From Geminisphaera colitermitum TAV2 (GTDB lineage Bacteria > Verrucomicrobiota > Verrucomicrobiia > Opitutales > Opitutaceae): a stretch of 64,000 bases of DNA. The notes under the pieces were generated by a model. That model was not told the origin of the DNA and did no database searches. It worked only from the letters and a program-made list of their open reading frames with translations. The position numbers and the translations under genes were made by a program. Shown one piece after another: positions 45,136 to 54,926 of this stretch. The stretch covers positions 26,412-90,411 of the forward strand of contig NZ_ABEA03000040.1 of the NCBI RefSeq assembly GCF_000171235.2, written 5' to 3'. Every line of letters begins with the position of its first letter. Within the stretch, counting starts at the first letter, position 1.

Positions 45136-47523
45136 ATGTTTTTGCCCCGTCTGCTTCCTCCCATCGCAGCCGCCATCATGAGTGCCACCGCAACCATCGT
45201 TCCCAATGCCGCCTCCACAGCCTCTGTTGCGGACGATTCCCAAACATCTGAAATCCCCCTCCCCCCTGCCGCCCGCTTCAACTGGACGCATGTCGGCCCC
45301 GGTGGTGGTGGCAACTTCCGTGGTCAGGGCATCTCGCCGGTCAACCCCAATCTCATCCTCTCATCTAACGACATGGGAGGCAGTTATCGTACATATGATG
45401 GCGGACATAGTTGGGAAATGCTGTCGTATGAACACATCCGGGATCTTAGCCGAAGCCGTTTGCCGGGCGGGCATGTTCCCCAGCAAGGCATCTGGGGATT
45501 TCACACGCGCAATCCACGGCTTCTTTTCACCGGCAGCGCGCTCGGTTTTCTCCGCAGCGACGACGCCGGAGCCTCGTGGCGCAGGATTGACGGCCATTGG
45601 CGTACGCATGACGGCCTCAATGGTCACCAAACGGCTCCGCGCCTCATCGTCTTCTCCTTCGCCAAGCCGGAGACCGGATTGGTCGGCTTCAACCCCGGAC
45701 GCTCCGACGCCGCCTTGCAAAATCACGGAGCACGTCTCTACCGGACAACCGATTCCGGGGAAACGTGGGAACATCTGTCCGATCTTCCCGCTGGCAGCGG
45801 TGATCTGGTGTCCATTCGTTTTGTATCAAAACTTCCACGACGGATTCTTGTCGCCACCGCCAACGGTGTCTGGTTCGGCGACGACGACGGACGCACATGG
45901 AAGGCCGTCACCGGAGGCCTGCCTCGCTCGTCTTCCGGAGGCGGTATTCATCCCCGCGAATTGGCAGGCAGCGAAAGCCGGGGAATTTTTTACCTGAGCT
46001 TCCCGATTAGCACCGATGCGGGAGCGGCCTTCGTCAGCGGACTTTATCGCTCGGACGACGGCGGCGAAACTTGGTCGCCGTGCGGCACGGACGGGCTCTT
46101 TCTCGACCCGGCGACGCCCGGACGCTTTGAGTTGGTCGCCACCAGCGAAGTCAATCCCGAGCGCGTGTTCCTCTCCTATCGCAGCACCCTGCGGGGTGAC
46201 GCGGAGAACCCCCGGCATCCCGGCCTGTCCAACATCTACCGGAGCGAGAACGGCGGACGTACATGGCAACCCACCCTTTTCCAGCATCCAGAGCAGCCGG
46301 GATACAACATCTCGAACACCTCATGGAACACCGGCATGTGGGGCTGGCAGCAACCACCCTCTGGTTTGGCCGTGGCCCCGTCTGCTCCCGACATTGTGAT
46401 TGCCGGGACGCCCACAGCCGTGGTTCTCAGCAAGGATGGTGGTCGCACTTGGCGGCAAGTCCACGCCCCCGATGGCACTCCTGCCGCCCAACCCGGCGGC
46501 GGCCTGCAGATGATGAGCGTTTGGAACTACTACTTCGATCCGCACAACCACGACCGACGTTTTCTTGCCTCCACCGATTTCTCCGGCTGGCGCGCCACCC
46601 GCGACGGTATCCTCTGGTCCTACAACATCGTCGGCAATCCCTGGCACAACAACAGCTACGCCCTCGCCTTCGATCCCGCGATCAAGGACAAACTCTGGGC
46701 CGCCGCCTCCATCACGCACGACATCCCGACTTGGAGATACCAAAAAGACATCGGCAACTACATCGGCGGCGTCGTTCTCTCCACCGACGGCGGTCGCACA
46801 TGGACATCCCGCGGCGTCAACAACGGACTCCCCGGACGTTCCGTCACCGACATCTGGCTCGACCCGCGCTCCGCCGCCAACGCCCGCCACCTCTGGGCCG
46901 CCGTTCCCGGTCATGGCGCGTATTTTTCCGACGACGACGGCCGCACTTGGCAGCAACGCAACAATGGCTTCCGTCCCGAAAATCTCAACGTCCTGCGCAT
47001 CATCGCCACGCCCTCTGCCGACCGTCTCTACGCCCTCACCACCATTCGCCTCACGCCCCAAGGACGCCAGCCCGGTGCCCTCTACACGAGCACCGACAAC
47101 GGCCACACATGGCAACAACTCTGGCATCGTCCCGGCGTCGTGTTTCCCAATTGGATCACCGTCGATCCGCACAACCCGCGCACCCTTTACCTCAGCGCAT
47201 TGTCTAGGACACCGGCCCCCGATGCCACCGACGGCGGCACTTGGCGCAGCACCGATGGCGGACAAAGCTGGGAACCAGTTTTCCCATATCCCACCTACGC
47301 CGTGTCGATCGATCCACGCAATCCCGGTCACATCTATGCCTCATCGTGGGCGCGTTCCGGCGATGGACTCCATTTCAGCGATGACAACGGCAAGACTTGG
47401 CGGCGTCTCACAGGGTATCCCTTCTGGCGCCCCATGATTGTCGCCTTCGATCCAAAACGCACGGACCGCATCTACGTGACCAACTTCGGCGCAGGCACCA
47501 TTTGTGGTGTCATTAAAAAATAA
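45136..47523 (+). CDS. Secreted GH74-like / Asp-box (BNR) beta-propeller protein
   Basis: 795 aa from the ATG at 45136 (MFLPRLLPPIAAAI), a signal peptide; the open frame upstream is not needed. About twelve Asp-box repeats (S/T-x-D-x-G-x-T-W) are spread over the protein, for example TYDGGHSW, TTDSGETW, DDDGRTWK, STDGGRTW, STDNGHTW and DDNGKTW, which fits two seven-bladed propellers as in GH74 xyloglucanases and VPS10/sortilin-like proteins. Blocks such as GIWGFHTRNP, ILSSNDMGG and NSYALAFDP support the GH74 relationship. An endo-acting glucanase or xyloglucanase is plausible; catalytic Asp residues cannot be assigned safely. Confidence 0.7.
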   Translation: MFLPRLLPPIAAAIMSATATIVPNAASTASVADDSQTSEIPLPPAARFNWTHVGPGGGGNFRGQGISPVNPNLILSSNDMGGSYRTYDGGHSWEMLSYEHIRDLSRSRLPGGHVPQQGIWGFHTRNPRLLFTGSALGFLRSDDAGASWRRIDGHWRTHDGLNGHQTAPRLIVFSFAKPETGLVGFNPGRSDAALQNHGARLYRTTDSGETWEHLSDLPAGSGDLVSIRFVSKLPRRILVATANGVWFGDDDGRTWKAVTGGLPRSSSGGGIHPRELAGSESRGIFYLSFPISTDAGAAFVSGLYRSDDGGETWSPCGTDGLFLDPATPGRFELVATSEVNPERVFLSYRSTLRGDAENPRHPGLSNIYRSENGGRTWQPTLFQHPEQPGYNISNTSWNTGMWGWQQPPSGLAVAPSAPDIVIAGTPTAVVLSKDGGRTWRQVHAPDGTPAAQPGGGLQMMSVWNYYFDPHNHDRRFLASTDFSGWRATRDGILWSYNIVGNPWHNNSYALAFDPAIKDKLWAAASITHDIPTWRYQKDIGNYIGGVVLSTDGGRTWTSRGVNNGLPGRSVTDIWLDPRSAANARHLWAAVPGHGAYFSDDDGRTWQQRNNGFRPENLNVLRIIATPSADRLYALTTIRLTPQGRQPGALYTSTDNGHTWQQLWHRPGVVFPNWITVDPHNPRTLYLSALSRTPAPDATDGGTWRSTDGGQSWEPVFPYPTYAVSIDPRNPGHIYASSWARSGDGLHFSDDNGKTWRRLTGYPFWRPMIVAFDPKRTDRIYVTNFGAGTICGVIKK

Positions 47524-47654
47524 CTACAACCACCACCCCGAATCCCCTCTTCTGCACATACACCACCGCCTTTCCCAGACATTTTCCCAATGCCCGATTT
47601 CAAAGCCGAAACCACATCCACCCACCAACCCGACAACATCCACTCCGCATCATC

Positions 47655-48365
47655 ATGAAACTCCACACGATCATCCGCGCCTTCGGCGCAATCCTCCTCG
47701 CCGCCACTCTGGCCGCGAATCTCCACGCTACCGACCCCATCGTCACCGATTCCGTTGAAGACAACAACGCCAATGGCAGCACCGACTGGAGCAGCAAATG
47801 GCACCGCATCGGCACGGGCGGCGCAATGACGTCCACCAGCGGCGGACTCGTCGCCACGTCGGGAAGCAACTTCTGGTTGGGCAACTCGCCAACATCGGCG
47901 GGCAATCGCGGCATCGCCCGTTATTACACCGACGCCACCATCACCACCGGCACCTACACCATCGAGTTCGATCTCGGCGCAATGACTGATGTCGTGTTCA
48001 CAACTAATTTAGAAATCGCTCTCCTCGCTGACACCGACTCGAATACCCAATACGATTACAGCGAACGCTTCGGCATCGTCGGCATTTCCAGTCTGCCTAC
48101 CTTCACTGACGGCACCGCCGCATGGAAACACGTGGAGCTGACCGTCGTCGTCACCGCTGACACCAAAACCGCTGGCGATCAAAGCGTGGTCGGCACCACA
48201 CTCGGTTTCATGATCCTCTCCAACGTTCCCGTCGGTTATGGCTACGCCTTTGACAACCTCACCATCAGCCACACCGCCCCCGTTCCTGAACCGGGCACTA
48301 CCGCCGCCATTGCCGGACTGGTCACTCTCGCGGCGGCTCTCTATATCCCCCGCCACCGGAGATAA
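47655..48365 (+). CDS. PEP-CTERM protein with lectin-like body
   Basis: 236 aa. Signal peptide (IIRAFGAILLAATLAANLHA), a compact beta-rich body (YTIEFDLGAMTDVVFTTNLE, LGFMILSNVPVGYGYAFDNL), then PVPEPGTTAAIAGLVTLAAAL followed by PRHRR, the PEP-CTERM sorting signal. The body resembles carbohydrate-binding jelly-roll proteins. It follows the GH74-like gene by 131 bp; the next gene is a paralogue lacking the anchor. Confidence 0.75.
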   Translation: MKLHTIIRAFGAILLAATLAANLHATDPIVTDSVEDNNANGSTDWSSKWHRIGTGGAMTSTSGGLVATSGSNFWLGNSPTSAGNRGIARYYTDATITTGTYTIEFDLGAMTDVVFTTNLEIALLADTDSNTQYDYSERFGIVGISSLPTFTDGTAAWKHVELTVVVTADTKTAGDQSVVGTTLGFMILSNVPVGYGYAFDNLTISHTAPVPEPGTTAAIAGLVTLAAALYIPRHRR

Positions 48366-48472
48366 TCCATCCGCATTATTCGAAGGGCAGTCGTCGCACT
48401 GCCCCCTTCAAACCCCACTCATTTCTCTCCACTCCTCTGTTCCCACACCATCCCCCCCTCGAACCAACAACC

Positions 48473-49126
48473 ATGAAAACCCACTTGTGCATTCGTCCCC
48501 TTGGTTTCGTTGCCATCTCCATTTTCGCCACTCTTACGCCCTTCGCCAGTCAGCTTGCTGCCGCCGAATCTGCTGTTGTTGTCAGCGACCCGGTTGACAC
48601 CCTTGGGAAAAACACTTGGCAGCGCATCTCCGGCAAATGGACAGCAACCGGGAACTGCATTATCGAAACCAGCCAGGGCGGGCTCAAAGCCACCGCAGGC
48701 AAAGGCTTTTGGTCTGGCGGCAACACCAACACCGCCCCCGCCAACCGCGGCATCGCCTGCTATTTTCCCGGCAAAACCTTCGCGCCCGGCACCTACACGG
48801 TTTCCTTCGACATCGGATGCTTCACCGATCTGCCTTTTACCGACAACTTTGTTATCTCTCTCATCGCCGATACCGACACAGACAGCGTTGCCAACTGGAA
48901 AGAGCGCATCCCCGATTCCGAAATCAACATCGTCACCGACACCAAACCTACTCCCGGCAAATGGATTCGCTGGACCTACACCTTTGACGTTTTCCCAAAC
49001 ACCAAAAACGTCGCGGGCGCGCCACTCATCGGAGCGCCACTCGGCTTCATGATTTTGTCCAAAGTGCCCGCCGGCTCCGGCTACGCCTTCGACAATTTTA
49101 CCATCACCCACACCACACGCGAATGA
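48473..49126 (+). CDS. Secreted lectin-like protein, paralogue without PEP-CTERM
   Basis: 217 aa. The body aligns with the preceding gene ([59 protein letters not shown]) but the protein stops at ITHTTRE, where the other continues into the PEP-CTERM anchor. It has a normal signal peptide ([18 protein letters not shown]). It may be the soluble counterpart of the anchored protein; a carbohydrate-binding role is inferred from fold and context only. Confidence 0.65.
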   Translation: MKTHLCIRPLGFVAISIFATLTPFASQLAAAESAVVVSDPVDTLGKNTWQRISGKWTATGNCIIETSQGGLKATAGKGFWSGGNTNTAPANRGIACYFPGKTFAPGTYTVSFDIGCFTDLPFTDNFVISLIADTDTDSVANWKERIPDSEINIVTDTKPTPGKWIRWTYTFDVFPNTKNVAGAPLIGAPLGFMILSKVPAGSGYAFDNFTITHTTRE

Positions 49127-49131
49127 CGGTG

Positions 49132-49141
49132 CCCCCCCCCC
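49132..49141. repeat. C10 homopolymer
   Basis: Ten C between the lectin-like gene and the pseudopilin ATG at 49152, at the distance of a ribosome binding site. Confidence 0.8.
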
Positions 49142-49151
49142 AATCACAGCC

Positions 49152-49799
49152 ATGCTCCATTTCCATCGCCGCTACAGTTCTCCATTCGCCTTCACGCTGA
49201 TCGAACTTCTTACCGTCATTGCCATCATTGGCATCCTTGCCGCCATCCTCATCCCCACAGTTGGCAAAGTCCGGGAAAGCGCACGCAAGACCACCTGCCT
49301 CAGCAACGTCCGCCAAATCGGTCAGGCACTCCTGCTTTATAGCAACGATTACAAGGATTGGGGCCCCACCACCAAAGACCGCAGCATGGGGAAAATGAAA
49401 CAGGGCGGCGGGTACACCAACCTCGGCCTGCTACTGCCTTATCTTGGACACTCCGCCCCGGCTTCCCAAACCGACTATACGCCCGCATCACTTCTCTGTC
49501 CGCTCATGAGTGCCGCCAAACTCGCCGAAAACGCCAACTCTCTCGGCAGCGAAACCGGCTACTGGCTCAACCTCGAAGCGACAAAAGGAAACACGGAAAG
49601 CACCCAGCTATCCAAAATCTCCTCTCGCCGTGCGATCATCTCCGACTATTGTCGCTGGTGGGCCCCCGCCTTTGATAAGAATAACCATGCCGACAAAGGC
49701 ACCCACGTCTTCCGCATGAACGGCAGTGTCAACTGGCTGCCATCCACCAAAACCAAAGGACTCGCCGACTGGGACTGGTCAAAGCTCGACGACCTCTAA
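49152..49799 (+). CDS. Prepilin-like secreted protein
   Basis: 215 aa. The leader of 14 residues ends in Ala before [20 protein letters not shown], then [20 protein letters not shown] as in DUF1559-type proteins. The C-terminal region ([16 protein letters not shown]) corresponds to the usual prepilin-like end but lacks the VDGH block of its relatives. It stands in locus B between the lectin-like and CBM9-like genes, with short gaps of 25 and 35 bp, so the group is an operon. Confidence 0.8.
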   Translation: MLHFHRRYSSPFAFTLIELLTVIAIIGILAAILIPTVGKVRESARKTTCLSNVRQIGQALLLYSNDYKDWGPTTKDRSMGKMKQGGGYTNLGLLLPYLGHSAPASQTDYTPASLLCPLMSAAKLAENANSLGSETGYWLNLEATKGNTESTQLSKISSRRAIISDYCRWWAPAFDKNNHADKGTHVFRMNGSVNWLPSTKTKGLADWDWSKLDDL

Positions 49800-49834
49800 T
49801 ATCCGCCACCGTCTCTTTTCCCCGGCTAGTTCCC

Positions 49835-50647
49835 ATGACTCCACACCGGACTCCGATTCTCACACATATCGCCGCCGCCTTCCTTCTCATCCTGATACTC
49901 TGTCCAAGTCCCACATTTACCAAGCAACCCGCTGAGTCCGGCATTCCATGTATCCAGATTCCCGTTTCATCCCCTAAAAATTTTCCCCGCGCATCACTTG
50001 ACTGGAACCGCGCCGCCCGTATCCAGTTTCACGATTTCTGGTCACAGAAAACCCACTCGCTCGAACCCACCGAAGTCTTCCTCCTGAACACAGGCGCCTC
50101 GCTCAGAATAAAATTTCTCTGCGAAGACAGCAACATCCGCTCCGCCCCCGGCCGCCAGCACGACGGAGAAACCTTTCGCGACGATTGCGTGGAGGTATTT
50201 TTCGCCCGCCCCGAACCCCGCATCGACGAAGGTTACGGGCTCGAAATCAACGCAACCGGTACCCTTGCCGATATGCGTGTATGGAATCCACAAAAACTCG
50301 ACTTTTCATGGAACTCCGGAGCTACCCTTGTTGAAAACCTTGCAGCCGATGTCGCTGCGAAGGACATCCGCTTCACGCTCCAGCGCACCACCCGCCTGCT
50401 TGCTCACGGCGGACGCCATGCCACCGGCCAAGGTTGGATACTCGAAATTGATTTTCCCTGGACATGGCTTCGCCGCGAACTTGCCCTCCCCGAATCCTCA
50501 ACGCCCCACCCGGCTCAAATCCGCGCCAACTTCGCCCGCTGGAACCACGGCGCCGACGGCAAAATCTTCACTATCTGGTCCGATCCCGGTCTCAGCGTCC
50601 CCAAGCCACACGCGCCTTCCCGCTACGGCTGGCTGCTGTTGGAGTAA
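49835..50647 (+). CDS. Secreted CBM9/DOMON-like carbohydrate-binding protein
   Basis: 270 aa with a hydrophobic signal (IAAAFLLILILCPSPTF). The body resembles CBM9-like domains: FLLNTGASLRIKFLCEDSNI, FRDDCVEVFFARP, GYGLEINATGTLADMRVW, GWILEIDFPW and the final IWSDPG/RYGWLLL. These modules bind sugars, often in secreted enzymes; here it forms a stand-alone protein in locus B. A C11 tract (50649-50659) starts directly after the stop. Confidence 0.65.
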   Translation: MTPHRTPILTHIAAAFLLILILCPSPTFTKQPAESGIPCIQIPVSSPKNFPRASLDWNRAARIQFHDFWSQKTHSLEPTEVFLLNTGASLRIKFLCEDSNIRSAPGRQHDGETFRDDCVEVFFARPEPRIDEGYGLEINATGTLADMRVWNPQKLDFSWNSGATLVENLAADVAAKDIRFTLQRTTRLLAHGGRHATGQGWILEIDFPWTWLRRELALPESSTPHPAQIRANFARWNHGADGKIFTIWSDPGLSVPKPHAPSRYGWLLLE

Positions 50648-50908
50648 TCCCCCCCCCCCATGCCTTGCCGTTCGGTTGCAAGGGTGCATCAGCGCGCTCG
50701 CAACTCAGGCCTCCCGCCTGCCATCCAGCCGTCAGCACAAAGCGTAGAGTCCAAAACCAAAAGACTCACCCACCAAGACTGCATCCGTAGTCATCCAACC
50801 TAATCCGCACGCTGACCGACGTAGATTTTCGGAATCTGGCTCTCCGCCTGTTCCAGATATTCTTCATGGTAATCAGTTCCATTCCGATTCAGCATTCGTT
50901 CTTTCATC
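50648..50908. other. Intergenic region without recognisable gene
   Basis: 261 bp that contain the C11 tract at 50649-50659 and no convincing open frame or hairpin. A promoter for the gene at 50909 may lie here. Confidence 0.4.
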
Positions 50909-51745
50909 ATGAAAACCATCCTGCTTTCCCTTCTGGTATTCAGTTTTTCCCCACAACTTATGCAAGCCGCTTCCGCAATCACTGCGGACGACATCGCCCG
51001 GCATCTCGGAATCACAATCTGGAAATTCGACCAAAACACACTCCCGCCCAAATTCTCCGCCTCGATTGTCGAAATCAAAGACGGGAAGGTCATCGGTGAC
51101 TATGTTTCTCCGGCGATCTTCTCGTTTTCCGGCGACCTCGTCATCAGCGCCAGCGATAGCAAAGAAGGTCTGCGAGTCAGCATGGGCGTGCCAGAAACCA
51201 CCGTCCGTAATCTTGAAAACAAAAATATCGGTTTTGGTGCCTGCCTCACTCGACCCAAATTTTTGCTCGACCAACCAATACTGCTGGCTGGCAACTTTCG
51301 GAAAAAAGTCGGAGCGGAGACCGAGGCCGTCGCTATCACCAACAAGATCGAAGACGTGGCTTCCGGCATCGCGCTCGTTGTCCGGGAGATTTTGCCTCCG
51401 ATGGGAGTCTTTACACCGTGGATGAACAACAAAGAGATGGAGGTGTTTCTCGATCCCTTGGGGAAGAAAGATGCAAACAACAAAAACTTTTGGGACCGCG
51501 GCCACTGGCTTGCAGCCGTCGAAGGCCGGTGGGAAAGCGGACGCCCTCAATTTCGTCTGAAAATTGAAAAGTCTCCCAAGGGCAAAAAGCTCTGGTGGTT
51601 TTGGTGGTTCAACCAAGATCAGGAATCCTACAACAAGCACATCCACCGCTTGTCGGACGAGGGATTCGTGCTGGTGTCCGACAACTCGTTCGAATGGCCG
51701 GACGGCAGCCGCCGTTTCAGCGGCGTGTGGCACAAAGTCGAATAA
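50909..51745 (+). CDS. Exported protein of unknown function
   Basis: 278 aa with a signal peptide (ILLSLLVFSFSPQLMQAAS). The mature part is mixed alpha/beta and ends with an aromatic, charged region (KKLWWFWWFNQDQESYNKH, EWPDGSRRFSGVWHKVE). I recognise no family or active-site motif. It lies at the end of locus B, in the same direction but separated by 261 bp from the CBM9-like gene. Confidence 0.6.
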   Translation: MKTILLSLLVFSFSPQLMQAASAITADDIARHLGITIWKFDQNTLPPKFSASIVEIKDGKVIGDYVSPAIFSFSGDLVISASDSKEGLRVSMGVPETTVRNLENKNIGFGACLTRPKFLLDQPILLAGNFRKKVGAETEAVAITNKIEDVASGIALVVREILPPMGVFTPWMNNKEMEVFLDPLGKKDANNKNFWDRGHWLAAVEGRWESGRPQFRLKIEKSPKGKKLWWFWWFNQDQESYNKHIHRLSDEGFVLVSDNSFEWPDGSRRFSGVWHKVE

Positions 51746-51768
51746 TTTCCCACAATCGGGACTACTGT

Positions 51769-51814
51769 TTTTTCCTTGTAAAATTAAAATGGATTTTATT
51801 TTTACAAGGAAAAA
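51769..51814 (+). promoter_or_regulatory. Perfect 15-bp inverted repeat covering the ribosome binding site and start of the DUF4143 ATPase gene
   Basis: Arms 51769-51783 (TTTTTCCTTGTAAAA) and 51800-51814 (TTTTACAAGGAAAAA) with a 16-base centre. The right arm includes the AAGGA ribosome binding site and the A of the start codon, so an mRNA hairpin would close the start region; it could equally be a dimer-binding operator. Confidence 0.75.
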
Positions 51815-52959
51815 TGATCCAGCGTAGTCAGTCTGAAGCTGCCATTGCCACGGGACTCAACGAGTTTCCCGTCACCATTTTACTTGGCCCGCGCCAATGC
51901 GGGAAAACAACGCTCGCCCGCGATTTCGCCGCTACTCACACAGGTGAAACCACGTTTTGGGACTTGGAAAACCCCAACGACCGGGCACGCCTCGCCTCGC
52001 CCATGCTCGCCCTCGAACGACTGCGGGGATTGGTCGTGCTCGACGAAGTTCAGCGAATGCCGGAATTGTTCGAAGTGCTGCGCGTTCTGGCCGACCGGCG
52101 TCCGATAAACACCCGTTTCCTGCTGCTGGGCAGCGCGTCGCCCAACATCGTAAAAAGCGTTTCGGAAACACTCGCCGGACGCGCCTGCTTCGTGGACATG
52201 CGCGGTTTTTCACTGGACGAAGTTGCGCCGGAAAATTGGGAAACGCTCTGGTTGCGCGGCGGTTTTCCCGACTCGTTTCTCGCCAGGTCCGGAGACGCCT
52301 CCATGCGCTGGCGAAACAACTTCGTGCGCACTTTTTTGGAACGCGACATGCCAGCCTTGGGCACGCGCACAGCGGCGGAGGAATCGCGGCGTCTCTGGAC
52401 GATGCTCGCCCACTGTCACGGACAACTTTTGAACGTTGCCTCGCTGGCGGGGTCATTGGGCGTATCCGCATACGCAATACGCCAGCAGTTGGATTTGTTC
52501 ACCGGCGCGTTCATGCTGCGCCAGTTGCCGCCGTGGTTTGAAAACGCGGGCAAGCGCGTCGTGAAAAGCCCGAAGGTGTATCTGCGCGACAGCGGCATCC
52601 TTCACAACTTGCTGGGCATTCCGACTGAGGATGCGCTGTTGGGGCATCCGATTTTGGGCGCGTCATGGGAGGGTTTTGCGATGGAGGAAACGCTTTCGGC
52701 GCTGGGCAATCCCGAGGCATGGCATTGGCGCACGCAAGCGGGCGCGGAACTGGACCTCCTTGTGTTGCGAAACGGGAAACGGCTCGGTTTCGAGTTCAAG
52801 CACACGTCCGCGCCCAGAACCTCCCGATCCATGCACAGCGCGTTGGAAGATTTGAAACTGGAAAAACTGTTCGTGGTGTATCCGGGCACGGATCGCTTTC
52901 CGTTGACTGAAAAGATCGAGGCACTCGGCATCACTCGTCTTGCGGAAATCAGCGTGTAG
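51814..52959 (+). CDS. AAA ATPase with DUF4143 domain
   Basis: 381 aa from the ATG at 51814. Walker A LLGPRQCGKTT, Walker B region LVVLDEVQRMPELF, sensor-like FLLLGSASP, then the DUF4143 part with the winged helix (MLAHCHGQLLNVASLAGSLGV) and the nuclease-fold-like end (WEGFAMEE, TQAGAELDLLV, FEFKHTSAPRTSRSM). Such ATPases are common accessory genes of unclear role, sometimes discussed as toxin- or defence-related. The start region lies in a perfect inverted repeat. Confidence 0.85.
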   Translation: MIQRSQSEAAIATGLNEFPVTILLGPRQCGKTTLARDFAATHTGETTFWDLENPNDRARLASPMLALERLRGLVVLDEVQRMPELFEVLRVLADRRPINTRFLLLGSASPNIVKSVSETLAGRACFVDMRGFSLDEVAPENWETLWLRGGFPDSFLARSGDASMRWRNNFVRTFLERDMPALGTRTAAEESRRLWTMLAHCHGQLLNVASLAGSLGVSAYAIRQQLDLFTGAFMLRQLPPWFENAGKRVVKSPKVYLRDSGILHNLLGIPTEDALLGHPILGASWEGFAMEETLSALGNPEAWHWRTQAGAELDLLVLRNGKRLGFEFKHTSAPRTSRSMHSALEDLKLEKLFVVYPGTDRFPLTEKIEALGITRLAEISV

Positions 52960-52963
52960 GCGT

Positions 52964-52979
52964 CCCCCCCCCCCCCCCC
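52964..52979. repeat. C16 homopolymer, intergenic
   Basis: Sixteen C in the 45-bp gap between the convergent DUF4143 and nadB genes. Confidence 0.9.
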
Positions 52980-53004
52980 TGCCCTGCCGCATCTGTAACC
53001 GCAT

Positions 53005-54630
53005 TCACATCCGCACGCAGCTATCCTGCGGGTCTCGCAGTTTTTTCGGATAATCGGCGATGGCGTGCAGGCCGCGACTTTCGTGACGTTGCAGGGCGCA
53101 ACGCACCATGAGGTCGGCGACCTGAATCATGTTGCGCAGTTCAACCAGTCGCGAATCGACAGAGAAATTCCAATAGTAGTCATGTATTTCGCGCGCCAGA
53201 TTGGCGATGCGCGTGCGGGCGCGTTCAAGACGCTTGGTCGTGCGCATGATGCTCACAAAGTCCCACATGGTGCGGCGCAGTTCGTCGCGGTTGTGCGTGA
53301 TGACCACGCGTTCGTCGATGTCGCCGCCGCCAAGGTCCTGCCAGTCGGGAATGGAGAGGGGGGGGGGGGGATGCCGACGCAGCTTGCGCAGATAGTGGTC
53401 AACCGATGCCGCACCGCGATGCGCCATCACAACGGCTTCGAGCAGCGAATTGCTGGCAAGGCGGTTGGCGCCGTGCAGACCGGTGCAGGCGACTTCGCCA
53501 CAGGCGTAGAGGCCGGGCAGCGTGGTCTCGGCGGCAACGGTAGTGGAAACTCCACCACACGTGTAATGCGCGGCGGGTACAACCGGGATCATGTCGGACG
53601 CCATGTCGATGCCGAGTTCGGTGCAGGCGGCGTGAATCTGCGGGAAGCGTTCGCGCAGCCAGGCGGATTTTTTGTGCGTGATGTCGAGCCACACATGGGG
53701 CGCGCCGCTCTTTTTCATCTCGGTGTCGATGGCGCGGGCAACGATGTCGCGCGGGGCGAGATCGGCGAGTTTGTGGTAGCCGGCCATGAAGGCTTCGCCA
53801 GCAGTGTTGCGCAGGATGGCACCTTCGCCGCGCACGGCTTCGCTGATGAGGAAGCGTTTGCCGGTGGTGGAGTAAAGCGCGGTGGGGTGAAACTGAGTGA
53901 ACTCCATGTTGCGCACTTCGACGCCCGCCCGATACGCCATCGCAATGCCGTCGCCGGTGGCGATGTCGGGATTGGTCGTGTAGAGGTAAACTTGTCCCGC
54001 GCCGCCGGTGCTGAGGACGACCACGGGCGCGCGAAAGGTGCGCACGCGCTGGTCGTGCACATCGAGCGCATAGACGCCGAGCACTTGGTCGGGGGTGCGA
54101 GCGCGGGCGCGGGGGGGGGTGAGCTTGTGGCGCGTGATGACGTCGATGGCAAAAAAATGCTCGAAGAGCGCGATGCGTGATTCGCCAACGATGGCCTTGA
54201 GCAGGGCCTCCTCGATGGCTTTGCCGGTCATGTCCTTGACGTGCAGGATGCGGCGTTCGCTGTGCCCGCCTTCGCGTCCGAGGTCGTAGGGGCCGGGCGT
54301 GCCGCGGCGCGGACTGCGTTCGCGGGAAAATTCGAGGCCGAGGTCAACGAGTTCTTGGATACGCGCGGGGGCGTCGCTGACGATCTGACGGACGACGCGG
54401 CGGTCGCACAGTCCGTCGCCAGCGGCGAGGGTGTCGGCCACGTGTTTGTTAAAATCGTCGGTCTGCGCCGTGACGGCCGCAATGCCCCCTTGGGCGTGGT
54501 TGGTGTTGGAGTCGGCTTTGTCCTTTTTGGTCAGGATGGCGACGGAGTGCCCGGCGCGGGCGCACTTGAGCGCGAAGCTAAGGCCGGCAATGCCGCTGCC
54601 GATCACCAACACATCGTAATCGTTTTGCAT
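53005..54630 (-). CDS. nadB: L-aspartate oxidase
   Basis: 541 aa from the ATG at 54630 (MQNDYDVLVIGSGIAGLSFA); the open frame upstream is repeat sequence. FAD-binding GSGIAGLSFAL, substrate-channel motifs NHAQGGIAAV and RREGGHSE-like REGGHSERRI, MEFTQFHPTA, PAAHYTCGGVSTTV and HGANRLASNSLLE. It makes iminoaspartate for NAD synthesis. A G13 tract on the + strand (53358-53370) encodes RRHPPPPLS in the loop before the C-terminal helical domain, and a G9 tract (54111-54119) encodes another Pro-containing loop. nadA is not adjacent. Confidence 0.93.
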   Translation of the reverse strand: MQNDYDVLVIGSGIAGLSFALKCARAGHSVAILTKKDKADSNTNHAQGGIAAVTAQTDDFNKHVADTLAAGDGLCDRRVVRQIVSDAPARIQELVDLGLEFSRERSPRRGTPGPYDLGREGGHSERRILHVKDMTGKAIEEALLKAIVGESRIALFEHFFAIDVITRHKLTPPRARARTPDQVLGVYALDVHDQRVRTFRAPVVVLSTGGAGQVYLYTTNPDIATGDGIAMAYRAGVEVRNMEFTQFHPTALYSTTGKRFLISEAVRGEGAILRNTAGEAFMAGYHKLADLAPRDIVARAIDTEMKKSGAPHVWLDITHKKSAWLRERFPQIHAACTELGIDMASDMIPVVPAAHYTCGGVSTTVAAETTLPGLYACGEVACTGLHGANRLASNSLLEAVVMAHRGAASVDHYLRKLRRHPPPPLSIPDWQDLGGGDIDERVVITHNRDELRRTMWDFVSIMRTTKRLERARTRIANLAREIHDYYWNFSVDSRLVELRNMIQVADLMVRCALQRHESRGLHAIADYPKKLRDPQDSCVRM

Positions 54631-54642
54631 GAGAAAAAACCT

Positions 54643-54922
54643 GAAATTAACCACAGAGGCACGGAGGCACAGAGGGCAAACCACGGAGGAGTTGCCAACG
54701 AAACCTTCCTGAAAGATCGTGCGCGGAAACACATGATTCCCCTCTGGGGATTTCTGAAAAGACAACCGCGAATAGTCGCGAATGAACACGAATAAAAAAG
54801 ACAGGATTCATTGGTTCTATTCGCGTCTATTCGCGTTCATTCGCGGTTACGGTTTGGATCCTTCGGTTTTGGCGCAACCAATCCGTGATTCTCCGTGCCT
54901 CGGTGTCTCTGTGGTTCATTTC
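54643..54922. repeat. Nested inverted repeats between nadB and panC
   Basis: Outer arms around 54643-54673 and 54890-54922 are built of ACCACAGAGGCACGGAGGCA-type repeats; inner arms 54764-54793 and 54820-54848 are inverted copies rich in CGCGAAT. No gene is visible in this 296-bp gap. Confidence 0.7.
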
Positions 54923-54926
54923 TGAA

